DNA of 64,000 nt from Changchengzhania lutea (lineage in GTDB: Bacteria; Bacteroidota; Bacteroidia; Flavobacteriales; Flavobacteriaceae), in assembly GCF_006974145.1 (NCBI RefSeq), contig NZ_CP039456.1, positions 4,030,499-4,094,498 of the forward strand. The letters run 5' to 3'. A model generated the notes under the pieces. The model ran no database searches, was not told the DNA's origin, and worked only from the letters and a program-made list of their open reading frames with translations. Positions 1 through 8,756 of the stretch are shown piece after piece. Made by a program: the position numbers and the translations under genes. The number at the start of each line of letters is the position of its first letter. Positions within the stretch are counted from its first letter, which is position 1.

Positions 1-173
1 TGCCAAATGGCAAGATAATCACCAAAAGCATTTGGCTGATTGCCATCAATGCCTTGAAAAGTCACAGATATACTGTTGCCTGAAACGGCTGTGACCGTTA
101 CCGATTGCGCTTGAGCAGCAGTATCCTCAATTTTCAAGTTTTCTGTTGTTTTTTCTTTTGAATAATTTTTCAT
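1..173 (-). CDS. Partial unknown protein (N-terminal 57 codons)
   Basis: The window begins inside this gene, which is read leftwards from an ATG at 173; the stop lies outside. The product starts MKNYSKEKTTENLK, is hydrophilic, and has no signal peptide. From about residue 24 it changes to alternating beta-type residues (SVTVTAVSGNSISVTF, then NQPNAFGDYLAIW), which suggests a small beta-sandwich protein. I do not recognise the family. The gene faces away from 578 bases without any gene, so its promoter probably lies there. The reading frame and the ordered amino-acid composition support a real gene, but function is unknown. Confidence 0.6.
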   Translation of the reverse strand, partial: MKNYSKEKTTENLKIEDTAAQAQSVTVTAVSGNSISVTFQGIDGNQPNAFGDYLAIW

Positions 174-751
174 AATATTTAGTATTTTAATGGTTAGAAA
201 TTAATTTTTATTGCTAGTTTTTTTACTGTTGATTGGAGCGCTTAAGTTATTGGTGGTTCTATATTAGAGATGTCGAGATAGCCCATTCTAATTCAATTAG
301 CGCTAGTTTTATCCAGATCAATACTACCTGCAAATCCTGCTTCCAGAAAGAACACAGTTTTTCTAGTCTGAGTGAACGTTTTTTGCCAAAATAGCATTCC
401 TATGCCTGATCTTAGACTATGACAACGTCGTATTCCTTTTTTTGTCTTTTCATAATGTATTTGCTTATACATTATATAAATTGTAGGATCATTTCATGCT
501 TCATAACTATTTAAATAATTAGCGCGTTTTTAATTCGGCAATTTATTTTAAGCACGTTTTAAATATGGTATAAATTAGAGGCGATAATGAAGCAATTAGG
601 TTTTATTGCTTTTTAGTATTTCATTGTTGAATGATATAAAACTAATTGTTTATTTCTGAAAGGAAGAAGAAAATAACTTACAAAAAGTAAGCTTAATGAT
701 TATAAGCAGTAAAAATATTTTTATAATATTGTTAAATGAATGATTTTCAAA
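174..751. other. Gene-free spacer, 578 bases
   Basis: No open frame with coding character on either strand. The stretch is very AT-rich and separates two minus-strand genes. It probably contains the promoter of the partial gene at 1-173 and the 3' untranslated end of the response regulator gene. The only clear structure is a perfect 9-base inverted repeat at 452-475, listed separately. Confidence 0.6.
452..475. repeat. 9-base perfect inverted repeat in spacer
   Basis: ATAATGTAT at 452-460 is mirrored by ATACATTAT at 467-475 with the 6-base loop TTGCTT. Neither flank has a T-run, so it is a poor intrinsic terminator. It may be an operator or a chance hairpin in AT-rich DNA. Confidence 0.4.
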
Positions 752-1429
752 TCAAATAAACCCTTTCATACGAGCAGATAGTACTAGCTCTCTATCACTA
801 CCAGTGCTGATTTTAAATGCTTCTTTTAACAATCGTTTTCGTTTTTCTATACCAGCTTTAGATAGAGGAATATATTTAACAAAGTCTTTTGTTTTGGTAC
901 CATTAGTAATTTCTATTAAAATTTTTATATCTAAATCATCTAAAAAAAGTTTGTGAGATATTTTTTTTCTAATTAAGGTGGCGACTGATTTACTATATGA
1001 GGGAGTACCAGAAATTACCAATTCTATTGAGAAAGCTAATTCTTTTGCAGAAATATCTTTTTTTAATAAAAAACCATCGGGGTTTAGATTTCTAAGAATA
1101 TTATTTATTCTAAAATTGTCCATATGGGAAGTTATTACAATAATTTTAATATCAGGAACCAGGTCCTTAATTAAGAGACCTAGTTCCTCACCTGAATTTA
1201 TTTTATATTCATCACAATATGGAAGGCTTATATCCAAAAGGATTAAATCATACTTTTCTTTATGATCTGTTTGTGAAATTTTTTTAATAGCCGTAGAACA
1301 TTCATTTGCAGAATCTATAATCAATTTGTAATTAATCCTATTTGATAAATAGTACATTATAGCATTTTTATAACCATCTACTATGATTTGATGATCATCT
1401 ATAATTAAAATATTATAGGTTGGATTCAT
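752..1429 (-). CDS. LuxR/NarL-type response regulator
   Basis: Two-domain phospho-regulator of 225 residues. The receiver domain covers about residues 5-135: acidic pair D11-D12, phosphorylatable D66 in LLLDISLP, switch threonine T100 in IVIT, and conserved lysine K123 in GFLLKK. The C-terminal 65 residues (LDDLDIKILIEITNGTKTKD onward) have the spacing of a LuxR-type helix-turn-helix, but lack the usual LTxRE core, so the DNA-binding half is divergent. No histidine kinase gene is next to it, so it is an orphan here; its partner must be elsewhere. The neighbours are a long gene-free stretch and a broken transposase, which fits an accessory location. The family assignment is firm; the target genes are unknown. 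Confidence 0.85.
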   Translation of the reverse strand: MNPTYNILIIDDHQIIVDGYKNAIMYYLSNRINYKLIIDSANECSTAIKKISQTDHKEKYDLILLDISLPYCDEYKINSGEELGLLIKDLVPDIKIIVITSHMDNFRINNILRNLNPDGFLLKKDISAKELAFSIELVISGTPSYSKSVATLIRKKISHKLFLDDLDIKILIEITNGTKTKDFVKYIPLSKAGIEKRKRLLKEAFKISTGSDRELVLSARMKGFI

Positions 1430-1590
1430 AATTTAATTAGCATTAATTTTTAAGATCAACTTAATTGCTAATAAATTTTTAGGAAGAATAAGGTAAATTT
1501 AAATTAAATTAATTTAAAAACAAATAGTTTGTTTGTAAAAACAGGATTATCAATAATTTAGGCTTCGTTGCATTTAGGTTGTTATGTTAA

Positions 1591-2313
1591 ATGAATAACC
1601 CCGCAGCAAGCTGCAAGGAATTCTTTAGATTAAAGTTTGGAATCGACAAGGCATTTGAGATGCTCTATGAGATAAGTACCAGTAAAAAAGGAGCAAACAG
1701 TATTTGGTTGGCAGAGCATTTTGGGGTAAACCAGAAAACAGCTTGGTCTTTCCGTCAAAAAGTTCAATTAGCTATGAAAAGCAGTGAACAATACCCTTTA
1801 GAGGATGAAGTCCATGTGGACGAATTTGAAATAGGGACGCCACAAGTAGGTGAACAAGATAGGAGCAAAAGTGATAAAAAAGCTCGAACGTTATTGCTTT
1901 TGAACATAGAGCAGGAAAATCAGGCAAAGGTTATGATAAGGTTATTCAAGGTTACAGTGCTGCATCGTTAAAACCTATATTTGACACCCATATCAAAAAT
2001 GACGCCCAGGTATTGGCAGATGGATGGTGTGGTTATAACCCTCTAAAAGAAGAGTGCCCAAATCTAAAACAAACATTATCAAACAAGGGAAAAAACTTTA
2101 AAATGCTTCATATCCAAATCAGAGATTTTAAAAACTGGCTTAGGGGTGTGCATTCTTATTGTAACAAAGAATATTTACAAAAGTATATTGATGAATATTT
2201 CTTTAGATTTAATAGGAGAAATCATAGAAAAATCAATTTTAGATAAAATTATTGAACGCTGCGTCATTCATAAACCTATGAATATCGATGAAATTAAAAT
2301 ATACGCGACTTAA
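1591..2313 (+). pseudogene. Decayed IS1595-family (ISXO2-like) transposase
   Basis: Remnant of a DDE-type transposase of the ISXO2-like group. The first part (1591 to about 1905) reads KFGIDKAFEMLYEISTSKKG, then FGVNQKTAWSFRQKVQ and the catalytic-core piece EVHVDEFEIGTP. The frame then shifts; the continuation HRAGKSGKGYDKVIQGYSAA, followed by LADGWCGYNPL and KMLHIQIRDFKNWLRGVHSY, lies in the frame of 2013. A second shift in a run of five A at about 2229-2233 breaks FRFNRRNHRKS; the true tail ILDKIIERCVIHKP ends at the stop 2311-2313. The N-terminal zinc-ribbon half usual in this family is missing, and a GCAGC/GCTGC palindrome sits at that edge. Two frameshifts plus a missing N-terminus make it inactive. 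Confidence 0.85.
1603..1614. repeat. Short palindrome at the left edge of the transposase remnant
   Basis: GCAGC at 1603-1607 pairs with GCTGC at 1610-1614 around AA. With its flanks (ACCCCG before it, AGGAATTCTT after it) it resembles the motif at about 50210-50236, and looks like one copy of a dispersed flavobacterial spacer repeat. The transposase homology begins just downstream, so this may mark the break where the 5' half of the IS was lost. Confidence 0.4.
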
Positions 2314-2386
2314 ATGGGTAACCCTATTAATAAATTCAATCCTTAATAATCTGTATCGGTTATTTAGGGCTAGACTTAATGACCAA

Positions 2387-3787
2387 TTAGACGTGTAGTG
2401 CCCGGTCTTCCGTAGCAGCTAATGCCGCTTCTTTAATGGCTTCGGCAAACGTTGGATGCGCATGGGACATTCTGGCAATGTCTTCTGCAGAAGCTTTATA
2501 CTCCATGGCAACAACGGCCTCCGCAATTAAATCGGCGCAACGTGCCCCTATCATATGCACCCCTAAAACCTCATCGGTCTTGGCATCTGCTAATATTTTA
2601 ACAAAGCCATCCAAATCCATACTTGCTCGACTACGTCCTAAAGCACGCATTGGGAATTGTCCCAATTTATAAGCGATACCAGCTTCTTTTAATTCCTCTT
2701 CTGTTTTTCCAACAGCGGCAACTTCTGGCCATGTGTAAACGACACCTGGAATTAAATTATAATCGATATGTGGCTTTTGCCCCGCTAAAATCTCAGCAAC
2801 CAACATGCCTTCTTCAGATGCTTTATGCGCCAACATAGCACCTTTGACCACATCACCTATGGCATATATATTTGAAGCAGATGTTTGTAAATGATCATTC
2901 ACTTCTATCTGACCTCTATCTGTTAACTTAACGCCTGCTGCTTCAGCATTTAAACCATCTGTATACGGTTTACGACCAACGGAAACTAAACAATAATCAC
3001 CTTTAAACTCAACTTCATTTCCTTTTTTATCATCTGCTTTCACAATGACCTCATCACCAACACGCTCCACTGATTTTACTTTATGCGAGGTGTTTATTTT
3101 AAATTTTGCCTTCTTAAAAACTTTGTTTAATTCCTTAGACAAAGCCGCATCCATGGTAGGTATAATGCGATCCAGATACTCGACAATAGTGACCTCAGAT
3201 CCTAATCGTTTATAGACTTGACCCATTTCCAGACCAATCACGCCACCGCCTATGACGATCATGTGCTTAGGTATTTCTTTAAGCTTTAAAGCCTCTGTAG
3301 AAGTGATAATACGCTCCTTATCAATAGAAATAAACGGCAAGGATGCCGGTTTACTGCCTGTCGCTATAACGGTGTTTTTTGCTTCAATTTCAGTGGTTTC
3401 ATCACCAGTAATGGTAATGTGCGTGGCATCTTTAAATGACCCTAAACCTTGGTAAACATCAATCTTGTTTTTCTTCATTAAATAATCAATCCCGCCGGTT
3501 GTCTGATCTACAACCGCCTGCTTACGACCAATCATTTTTTCAAGATTAATTTTAATTTCCCCTGGAATTTCAATCCCGTGTTCTTCAAAATGTTTTACGG
3601 CATCTTCGTAATGATGCGAAGAATCCAATAAGGCTTTACTAGGGATACAGCCTACATTTAAGCAAGTACCTCCTAATGTGGCATATTTTTCTATAATGGC
3701 AGTTTTCATCCCTAACTGTGCGCAACGAATTGCTGCTACATAGCCTCCAGGGCCAGAGCCGATAATGGCTACATCGTATGAATTCAT
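2387..3787 (-). CDS. lpdA: Dihydrolipoyl dehydrogenase (E3)
   Basis: FAD-dependent enzyme that reoxidises dihydrolipoamide using NAD+, as the E3 subunit of pyruvate, 2-oxoglutarate and branched-chain 2-oxoacid dehydrogenase complexes in the cytoplasm. The 466 residues show the FAD-binding GSGPGGY at 10-16, the redox disulfide C42/C47 in GGTCLNVGCIPSK, a second nucleotide-binding GGGVIGLEMG near residue 180 for NAD, and the C-terminal catalytic pair H444 and E449 in HAHPTFAE. The length is normal. It stands alone, with no E1/E2 gene next to it, as often happens in Bacteroidota where one E3 serves several complexes. Confidence 0.97.
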   Translation of the reverse strand: MNSYDVAIIGSGPGGYVAAIRCAQLGMKTAIIEKYATLGGTCLNVGCIPSKALLDSSHHYEDAVKHFEEHGIEIPGEIKINLEKMIGRKQAVVDQTTGGIDYLMKKNKIDVYQGLGSFKDATHITITGDETTEIEAKNTVIATGSKPASLPFISIDKERIITSTEALKLKEIPKHMIVIGGGVIGLEMGQVYKRLGSEVTIVEYLDRIIPTMDAALSKELNKVFKKAKFKINTSHKVKSVERVGDEVIVKADDKKGNEVEFKGDYCLVSVGRKPYTDGLNAEAAGVKLTDRGQIEVNDHLQTSASNIYAIGDVVKGAMLAHKASEEGMLVAEILAGQKPHIDYNLIPGVVYTWPEVAAVGKTEEELKEAGIAYKLGQFPMRALGRSRASMDLDGFVKILADAKTDEVLGVHMIGARCADLIAEAVVAMEYKASAEDIARMSHAHPTFAEAIKEAALAATEDRALHV

Positions 3788-3856
3788 ATCAGATTTTTAA
3801 ATTTTAGAGTTACAAAAATACAAATGTTTTATGGGAAGACCATGTAAAAATGAAAC

Positions 3857-3990
3857 TTAGTAAAGTGCTATTGCTGCTTCACTTAAACCTTTAGAAACTA
3901 ACTGTTTTCTTACTGCTTCAGCACTTTCTCACCACGTTCTGCATGATGTAGCAACTCTAATTTTGTGCGCCGTTTGTTTTTATACAGTAT
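3857..3990 (-). pseudogene. Possible degraded short gene fragment
   Basis: Between lpdA and smpB the minus strand reads KRRTKLELLHHAERGEK in one frame, then AEAVRKQLVSKGLSEAAIAL up to a stop at 3857-3859 in another, with one frame change near 3922. Joined, this looks like the end of a small helical protein such as an antitoxin or DNA-binding protein. No start, no intact frame and no recognised family, so it is reported as a probable relic only. Confidence 0.3.
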
Positions 3991-4036
3991 TATACTAAAA
4001 ATTTATTTTTTTAAAATGTAACACGGTAAAATTATG

Positions 4037-4044
4037 TAGTTTTG
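4037..4044 (+). promoter_or_regulatory. Bacteroidota -7 element in front of smpB
   Basis: TAGTTTTG matches the TAnnTTTG -7 consensus of Bacteroidota. It ends 6 bases before the smpB ATG at 4051, which would give an almost leaderless transcript. It also overlaps the in-frame TTG at 4042 and so argues against using that codon as start. No clear -33 TTG at the ideal distance. Confidence 0.35.
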
Positions 4045-4050
4045 TTTCTC

Positions 4051-4509
4051 ATGCAGAAACACATTAATATACAAAACAAAAAAGCACGTTTTCAATACGA
4101 GATATTGGATAAATATACTGCTGGAATTGTTTTGACAGGTACCGAAATAAAATCGATTAGAACCAGTAAAGCATCCATAGCTGAAAGCTTTTGCGAGTTT
4201 AATGAGCAAGGGGAACTTTTTGTTATTAATATGACCATTGAAGAATATCTTTACGGCACGTACTACAACCACAAACCTAAGGCGGAACGTAAACTGCTTT
4301 TAAACAAGAAAGAATTAAAAAAACTGAATAAGGAAGTTCAAAACACGGGACTTACCATTATTCCCTTACGATTATTTATTAATGATAAAGGCTATGCCAA
4401 ACTTGATATAGCACTAGCGAAAGGTAAAAAGCTTTACGATAAGCGTGACACTATTAGAGATAGAGACAACAAGCGTAATCTCGACCGAATCAAAAAAATC
4501 TATAAATAA
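4051..4509 (+). CDS. smpB: SsrA-binding protein SmpB
   Basis: Small RNA-binding protein that brings tmRNA to stalled ribosomes for trans-translation. The 152-residue product has the typical order: NKKARFQYEILDKYTAGIVL, the signature TGTEIKSIR, the core strand PKAERKLLLNKKELKKL, GLTIIPLRLF, and the basic tail AKGKKLYDKRDTIRDRD ending in KKIYK, which enters the decoding centre. The ATG at 4051 is preferred over the TTG at 4042, because that TTG lies in a likely promoter element and family members start shortly before the NKKA block. Single gene, convergent with nothing and downstream of lpdA on the other strand. Confidence 0.96.
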   Translation: MQKHINIQNKKARFQYEILDKYTAGIVLTGTEIKSIRTSKASIAESFCEFNEQGELFVINMTIEEYLYGTYYNHKPKAERKLLLNKKELKKLNKEVQNTGLTIIPLRLFINDKGYAKLDIALAKGKKLYDKRDTIRDRDNKRNLDRIKKIYK

Positions 4510-4579
4510 TTAATACAATCTTAACGTTTACCATTTAGTTAAATCATTAATTTGTGAGCTCTTGTAAAACTAAGGTCGT

Positions 4580-5110
4580 ATGAAAAAAATCGTTCTTTTT
4601 CTAGGTGTATTCGTAAGTATGATGTTTGGTCATGCTCAGGAACCTTCAGGCAAAAAATCCAATTATTTAGGCCATGTTCAAACCATAGATAGCACTATAG
4701 AAACCCTGTATAAAGTTATTTCTGGCGAAAAAGGTGAAGCACGGCAATGGGAGCTTTTTAAATTCCTGTTTAAACCTGGCGCGAAGTTAATTCCCTCAGG
4801 CAAAAATACTAAGGGTGATTATCAAGTTCGCTATATGAAACCTGAGGACTATATTAAAGGTTCTGGCGATTGGCTTGTTGAAAATGGTTTTTTTGAAAAA
4901 GAATTATCTCGTACTGTAAATGCATATGGTAATATAGCCCATGTTTTTAGCACTTATGAATCTTTTAAAAGTGAAGCTGACGAAAAACCGTTTATGCGCG
5001 GCATCAATAGTATTCAACTTTTTCACGATGGCACACGCTGGTGGGTCATCAATATTTATTGGGCCAACGAGACAAAAGATAACCCGATTCCTAAAAAATA
5101 CTTACCTTAA
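4580..5110 (+). CDS. Exported SnoaL/NTF2-like protein
   Basis: Predicted secreted protein of 176 residues. The N-terminus MKKIVLFLGVFVSMMFGHAQ is a typical flavobacterial signal peptide ending in AQ, and is followed by a short linker. The mature part (VQTIDSTIETLYKVISGEKG, FKFLFKPGAKL, VNAYGNIAHVFSTYESF, SIQLFHDGTRWWVINIYW) has the helix-sheet pattern and the terminal W-V-I-N strand of the NTF2/SnoaL fold, which is often found in proteins that bind small molecules or have a minor enzymatic role. It stands 76 bases before the S15 hydrolase gene and in the same direction, so the two may be co-transcribed. No catalytic residues can be assigned. Confidence 0.75.
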   Translation: MKKIVLFLGVFVSMMFGHAQEPSGKKSNYLGHVQTIDSTIETLYKVISGEKGEARQWELFKFLFKPGAKLIPSGKNTKGDYQVRYMKPEDYIKGSGDWLVENGFFEKELSRTVNAYGNIAHVFSTYESFKSEADEKPFMRGINSIQLFHDGTRWWVINIYWANETKDNPIPKKYLP

Positions 5111-5186
5111 AATTATTATAGTATCTAATTCATAGACTATTCAACACCAAGCACTTATGTTAAAAATACTTACAATTACAACTAAT

Positions 5187-7019
5187 ATGAAACTAATTTT
5201 TACCTGTATAACACTTCTAAGTATTTCCTTTGCGTTTACTCAAAATGCTGAAACAAAAGCGGTTCCTGTTTTTCAAGATGGTGAAGCTCAAATAGTAGAG
5301 GCTTTTAACACACCAGATAAATGGATTCGTCATGATTTGTGGGTAGAGACTACGTTTGATACCGATGGTGATGGAAAATTAGACCAGATGCACGTAGACG
5401 TTACCAGACCCTATCAAACGGATACAGAAGGCTTAAAACTTCCTATCGTCTACGAATCTAGTCCCTACTATGCAGGTGTAGCGCCAGATGTAGATGGTGT
5501 ATTTTGGAATGTAAAACATGAATTAGGAGCTACGACCAATGAACGTGTGCATCCAGAAGTAACCCGATTGGGAGAACGGCCAATAATATCAAATTCACAA
5601 ATAAAAACATGGGTTCCAAGAGGCTATATTGTGGTACATTCCTCATCACCAGGAACAGGCCTCTCCCAAGGCTCGCCAACTGTAGGAGGCGACAACGAAT
5701 CCTTAGCACCAAAAGCTGTGATTGATTGGTTAAATGGAAGAGCAAAAGGCTATACCGAACCTGACGGAAATGAAACCGTTGAAGCTTTTTGGAGTACTGG
5801 CAAGGTAGGCATGACAGGGACGTCTTATAATGGCACCATTCCTTTAGCAGCCGCAACAACAGGTGTGGATGGCTTAGAAGCTATTATCCCTGTGGCACCA
5901 AACACATCCTATTACCATTATTACAGATCCAACGGTCTGGTACGTTCTCCAGGCGGATATTTAGGTGAAGATATTGATGTGCTGTATGACTATATTCATA
6001 GTGGTGACGAATCCAAGCGTGCGGATAATAATAAGCGCGTTCGCGATACCGAAATGAAAGATGGTATGGATAGAATGACTGGTGATTATAACGATTTTTG
6101 GGCAGGACGAGATTATATCAATGACATGCAACCCATGAAAGCAGCCCTATTAATGTCCCACGGTTTTAATGATTGGAATGTGATGCCAGAACACAGCTAT
6201 AGAATTTATAAAAAGGCGAAAGCCATGGGTTTAGCTACCCAAATATATTACCACCAATTTGGTCATGGGGGTCCCCCACCAATCTCTATGATGAATCGTT
6301 GGTTTACACATTATTTGCATGGCATTGATAATGGCGTAGAGAACGATGCTAAAGCCTGGATAGTGCGTGAGGATGATAAAATGAATGAACCCACCGCATA
6401 CAAAGATTACCCGAATCCAGATGCTCAAGATATCACTTTATATTTAAGTTCAGGTGCACCAGGTGTTGGTGGTTTACATATCAATAGCGCCGGTAAGAAG
6501 CAAGGTGCAGAAACCTTGGTTGATAATTATTCGTTTACAGGCGAGGCCTTAGCACGTGCTGAAATCACAAAACATCGTTTGCTATTTGTCACACCAACTT
6601 TAACCGAAGACTTGCATATCTCAGGAGTTCCAAAAGTGACTATCAAATTAGCGAGTAGCAAACCTGCCGCAAATCTTTCGGTTTGGTTAGTATCCTTACC
6701 ATGGAATGACGGCCAAAGAGCAAAAATAACAGACAATATTATTACACGCGGTTGGGCCGATCCACAAAACCACAGATCTTTAACCGAAAGCGAACCACTT
6801 AAACCAGGAAAATTTTACACGGTTTCTTTTGGTTTGCAACCGGATGACCAGATCATTAAAAAAGGTCAGCAAATTGGATTGATGATTTTTTCAAGCGATA
6901 AAAAATTCACCTTACATCCAGAACCAGGAACAGAATTGACCGTAGATTTGGACAATACATCTCTAACTTTACCAGTTGTAGGTGGTTTAAAAAGTTTTGA
7001 AGAGGCTATCAAAAAGTAA
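5187..7019 (+). CDS. Xaa-Pro dipeptidyl-peptidase-like hydrolase (S15/CocE family)
   Basis: Secreted serine hydrolase of 610 residues of the CocE/NonD/PepX group, which removes X-Pro dipeptides or cleaves esters. The ATG at 5187 is chosen because MKLIFTCITLLSISFAFTQ is a clean signal peptide; the ATG at 5157 would add ten residues that spoil it. In the 610 numbering the nucleophile is S213 in GMTGTSYNG, the acid D328 in SHGFNDWNV and the histidine most likely H359 in HQFGHGG, giving the triad in the order expected for S15. The last ~170 residues (LTEDLHISGVPKVTIKL onward) form the beta-rich PepX C-terminal domain. PepX-type enzymes are normally larger, but this size is usual for secreted Bacteroidota forms. 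Likely role: use of external proline-rich peptides. Confidence 0.88.
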   Translation: MKLIFTCITLLSISFAFTQNAETKAVPVFQDGEAQIVEAFNTPDKWIRHDLWVETTFDTDGDGKLDQMHVDVTRPYQTDTEGLKLPIVYESSPYYAGVAPDVDGVFWNVKHELGATTNERVHPEVTRLGERPIISNSQIKTWVPRGYIVVHSSSPGTGLSQGSPTVGGDNESLAPKAVIDWLNGRAKGYTEPDGNETVEAFWSTGKVGMTGTSYNGTIPLAAATTGVDGLEAIIPVAPNTSYYHYYRSNGLVRSPGGYLGEDIDVLYDYIHSGDESKRADNNKRVRDTEMKDGMDRMTGDYNDFWAGRDYINDMQPMKAALLMSHGFNDWNVMPEHSYRIYKKAKAMGLATQIYYHQFGHGGPPPISMMNRWFTHYLHGIDNGVENDAKAWIVREDDKMNEPTAYKDYPNPDAQDITLYLSSGAPGVGGLHINSAGKKQGAETLVDNYSFTGEALARAEITKHRLLFVTPTLTEDLHISGVPKVTIKLASSKPAANLSVWLVSLPWNDGQRAKITDNIITRGWADPQNHRSLTESEPLKPGKFYTVSFGLQPDDQIIKKGQQIGLMIFSSDKKFTLHPEPGTELTVDLDNTSLTLPVVGGLKSFEEAIKK

Positions 7020-7038
7020 AAAATTCAATCTTCTTAAT

Positions 7039-7932
7039 ATGCCATATGTCCTTAAAAACGAAAATCTACAAATTCATATTGATTCACCTTTAGAAAATTA
7101 TAATTTCTCAAGATTTGACTGGACTGGGAAAATCGCAGAAGTGAAGTTTAGAAATGCCCATTTATCAAGTGTTGAAAGCACCGATAATATTAATGAGCAT
7201 CATTTTGGAAAAGGATTTTATAATGAATTCGGGATAGATTCCGCTTTAGGTTTTGATGACACGGCTATTGGTGGTTGGTTTCACAAAATTGGTGTAGGCT
7301 TGTTAAAAAAAGAGGATACCCAATATCTGTTCAGTAAAGATTACGATATCATACCAGCGGAATTTAAAACTATTTCCGAATCGAATAAACTTATAATTAG
7401 CTGTAAATCACAAGCTATAAATGGTTATTCTTATGAATTGAGAAAAGAGATTGAATTGCATTCCTGTGGTTTTACCATTAATTATTATTTAAAAAACACA
7501 GGTGAAAAAAATATCAATACCACTGAATACGTTCACAATTTTACGGCGATAAATAATGATTTGATTGGGAACAATTATGTATTAAGATTTCCATTTCAAT
7601 TAAAACCTGAACGCTTTGGGGAAACCGTTAACCCTGAACTAAAAGTGGCTATCGGGCCTAATGAAGTTACATTTAACAGTACGCCAAAAGAACCATTCTT
7701 TTTTAGCGACCTTTCAGGTAGTGACCATGTTAAAGCAGAATGGGAATTAACAAATCTGGAACATAATATTGGAATCAGAGAAACCGGAAGTTTTCAAACG
7801 AATAAAGTAAATCTTTGGGGATTGACACATGTCATCAGTCCGGAGTTGTTTTTTAATATATTTATTAAACCTGGCGAATCAACGGAATGGTCCAGAAATT
7901 ATAATATTTTTCAATTAAATAAAAATGTCTAG
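7039..7932 (+). CDS. Aldose-1-epimerase-like protein
   Basis: 297-residue cytoplasmic protein with the pattern of the galactose mutarotase fold: beta-rich throughout, ENYNFSRFDWTGKIAEVKF, HHFGKGFYNEFGIDSAL, and the late INTTEYVHNF (Y-H pair) followed by NNYVLRFPF. Members of this group open and close sugar rings or bind modified sugars; the substrate is not clear here and the classical mutarotase histidines cannot be assigned with certainty. The ATG at 7039 is preferred; an upstream in-frame ATG at 6997 lies inside the S15 gene. The gap to the S15 gene is 19 bases, so the two are probably co-transcribed. Confidence 0.65.
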   Translation: MPYVLKNENLQIHIDSPLENYNFSRFDWTGKIAEVKFRNAHLSSVESTDNINEHHFGKGFYNEFGIDSALGFDDTAIGGWFHKIGVGLLKKEDTQYLFSKDYDIIPAEFKTISESNKLIISCKSQAINGYSYELRKEIELHSCGFTINYYLKNTGEKNINTTEYVHNFTAINNDLIGNNYVLRFPFQLKPERFGETVNPELKVAIGPNEVTFNSTPKEPFFFSDLSGSDHVKAEWELTNLEHNIGIRETGSFQTNKVNLWGLTHVISPELFFNIFIKPGESTEWSRNYNIFQLNKNV

Positions 7933-7958
7933 CTGCAAAGTACTGCGCAAGAAAGGTT

Positions 7959-8600
7959 TCAATTTTTATCCTCCAATAAAGGAACAAAGCGGAACTCGCC
8001 AAATTCCTCCTGTTCAAAATCTTTAGGACCTTTTCTAACAAACATGGTCATGGTCTGCACATCATCACCCACAGGAATAACCAACCTACCCCCTGTTTTT
8101 AACTGGCTCAATAATGGCTTCGGTACAAAAGGAGCCCCTGCCGTAACGATAATCCCATCAAAAGGTGCTTCATCTGGCAAACCCTTATAGCCATCGCCAA
8201 AAACCAGTTTTTTTGCGCGATACCCTAGCTTGGGTAAAAACTTGCTTGTTTTTTTAAACAATTCTTGTTGCCTTTCAATACTATATACCTTTGCCCCCAA
8301 CAAGCACAACACTGCCGTTTGATAGCCACTACCTGTACCAATTTCCAAAATTTTATCCCCTGGCTTTATTTCGAGAAGTTCCGTTTGAAAAGCTACCGTA
8401 TAGGGTTGGGAAATGGTTTGGTCTGCACCAATAGGAAAAGCCTTATCTTGGTAGGCATGGTCTATAAACCCGGAATCCATAAATAAATGACGTGGCACCT
8501 CACCAATGGCTTTTAAAACCTTTTTATTAGTTATACCCTTATTAATTAAAATGTTAACAAGTTGTTGCCGTAATCCTTTATGCTTAAATGTATCCTTCAA
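7959..8600 (-). CDS. pcm: Protein-L-isoaspartate O-methyltransferase
   Basis: Uses S-adenosylmethionine to methylate isoaspartate in damaged proteins and so starts their repair. The 213 residues contain the substrate motif QTISQPYTVA (61-70), the SAM motif I LEIGTGSGYQ (85-94), the acidic strand end VYSIE, and the late DGIIVTAGAPFVPKPLL and GGRLVIPVG typical of PCMT. The length is normal. It is convergent with the epimerase-like gene (26 bases between the stops) and lies divergent from the oxidoreductase gene at 8757. Confidence 0.95.
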   Translation of the reverse strand: MKDTFKHKGLRQQLVNILINKGITNKKVLKAIGEVPRHLFMDSGFIDHAYQDKAFPIGADQTISQPYTVAFQTELLEIKPGDKILEIGTGSGYQTAVLCLLGAKVYSIERQQELFKKTSKFLPKLGYRAKKLVFGDGYKGLPDEAPFDGIIVTAGAPFVPKPLLSQLKTGGRLVIPVGDDVQTMTMFVRKGPKDFEQEEFGEFRFVPLLEDKN

Positions 8601-8731
8601 TGTTCCCGTAGTTTATTAGGCTAAAATTAGTCAAACATTTTTAAGCAGAAAGCAAATAAGGCATAAATTATTTCGTAAAATCAGTGATTAAAAATTCATA
8701 TAAAATTATCAATTTCATGTCTTAATTATCT

Positions 8732-8739
8732 TATTTTTG
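8732..8739 (+). promoter_or_regulatory. -7 promoter element before the Gfo/Idh/MocA gene
   Basis: TATTTTTG fits TAnnTTTG. It ends 17 bases before the ATG at 8757, which would give a leader of roughly 10 bases. A matching -33 TTG is not evident. Confidence 0.4.
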
Positions 8740-8756
8740 TTGAAAACGTAAAATTT

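Noticed and set aside
978-1265. Plus-strand open frame opposite the response regulator
   Set aside because: It is the antisense of a clearly coding receiver domain and shows no protein-like pattern.
5530-5859. Minus-strand open frame within the S15 hydrolase gene
   Set aside because: Antisense shadow of a conserved catalytic region; composition is not protein-like.
6997-7038. ATG at 6997 as start of the epimerase-like gene
   Set aside because: It lies inside the S15 hydrolase gene and adds a lysine-rich stretch without family support; 7039 follows a normal spacer.
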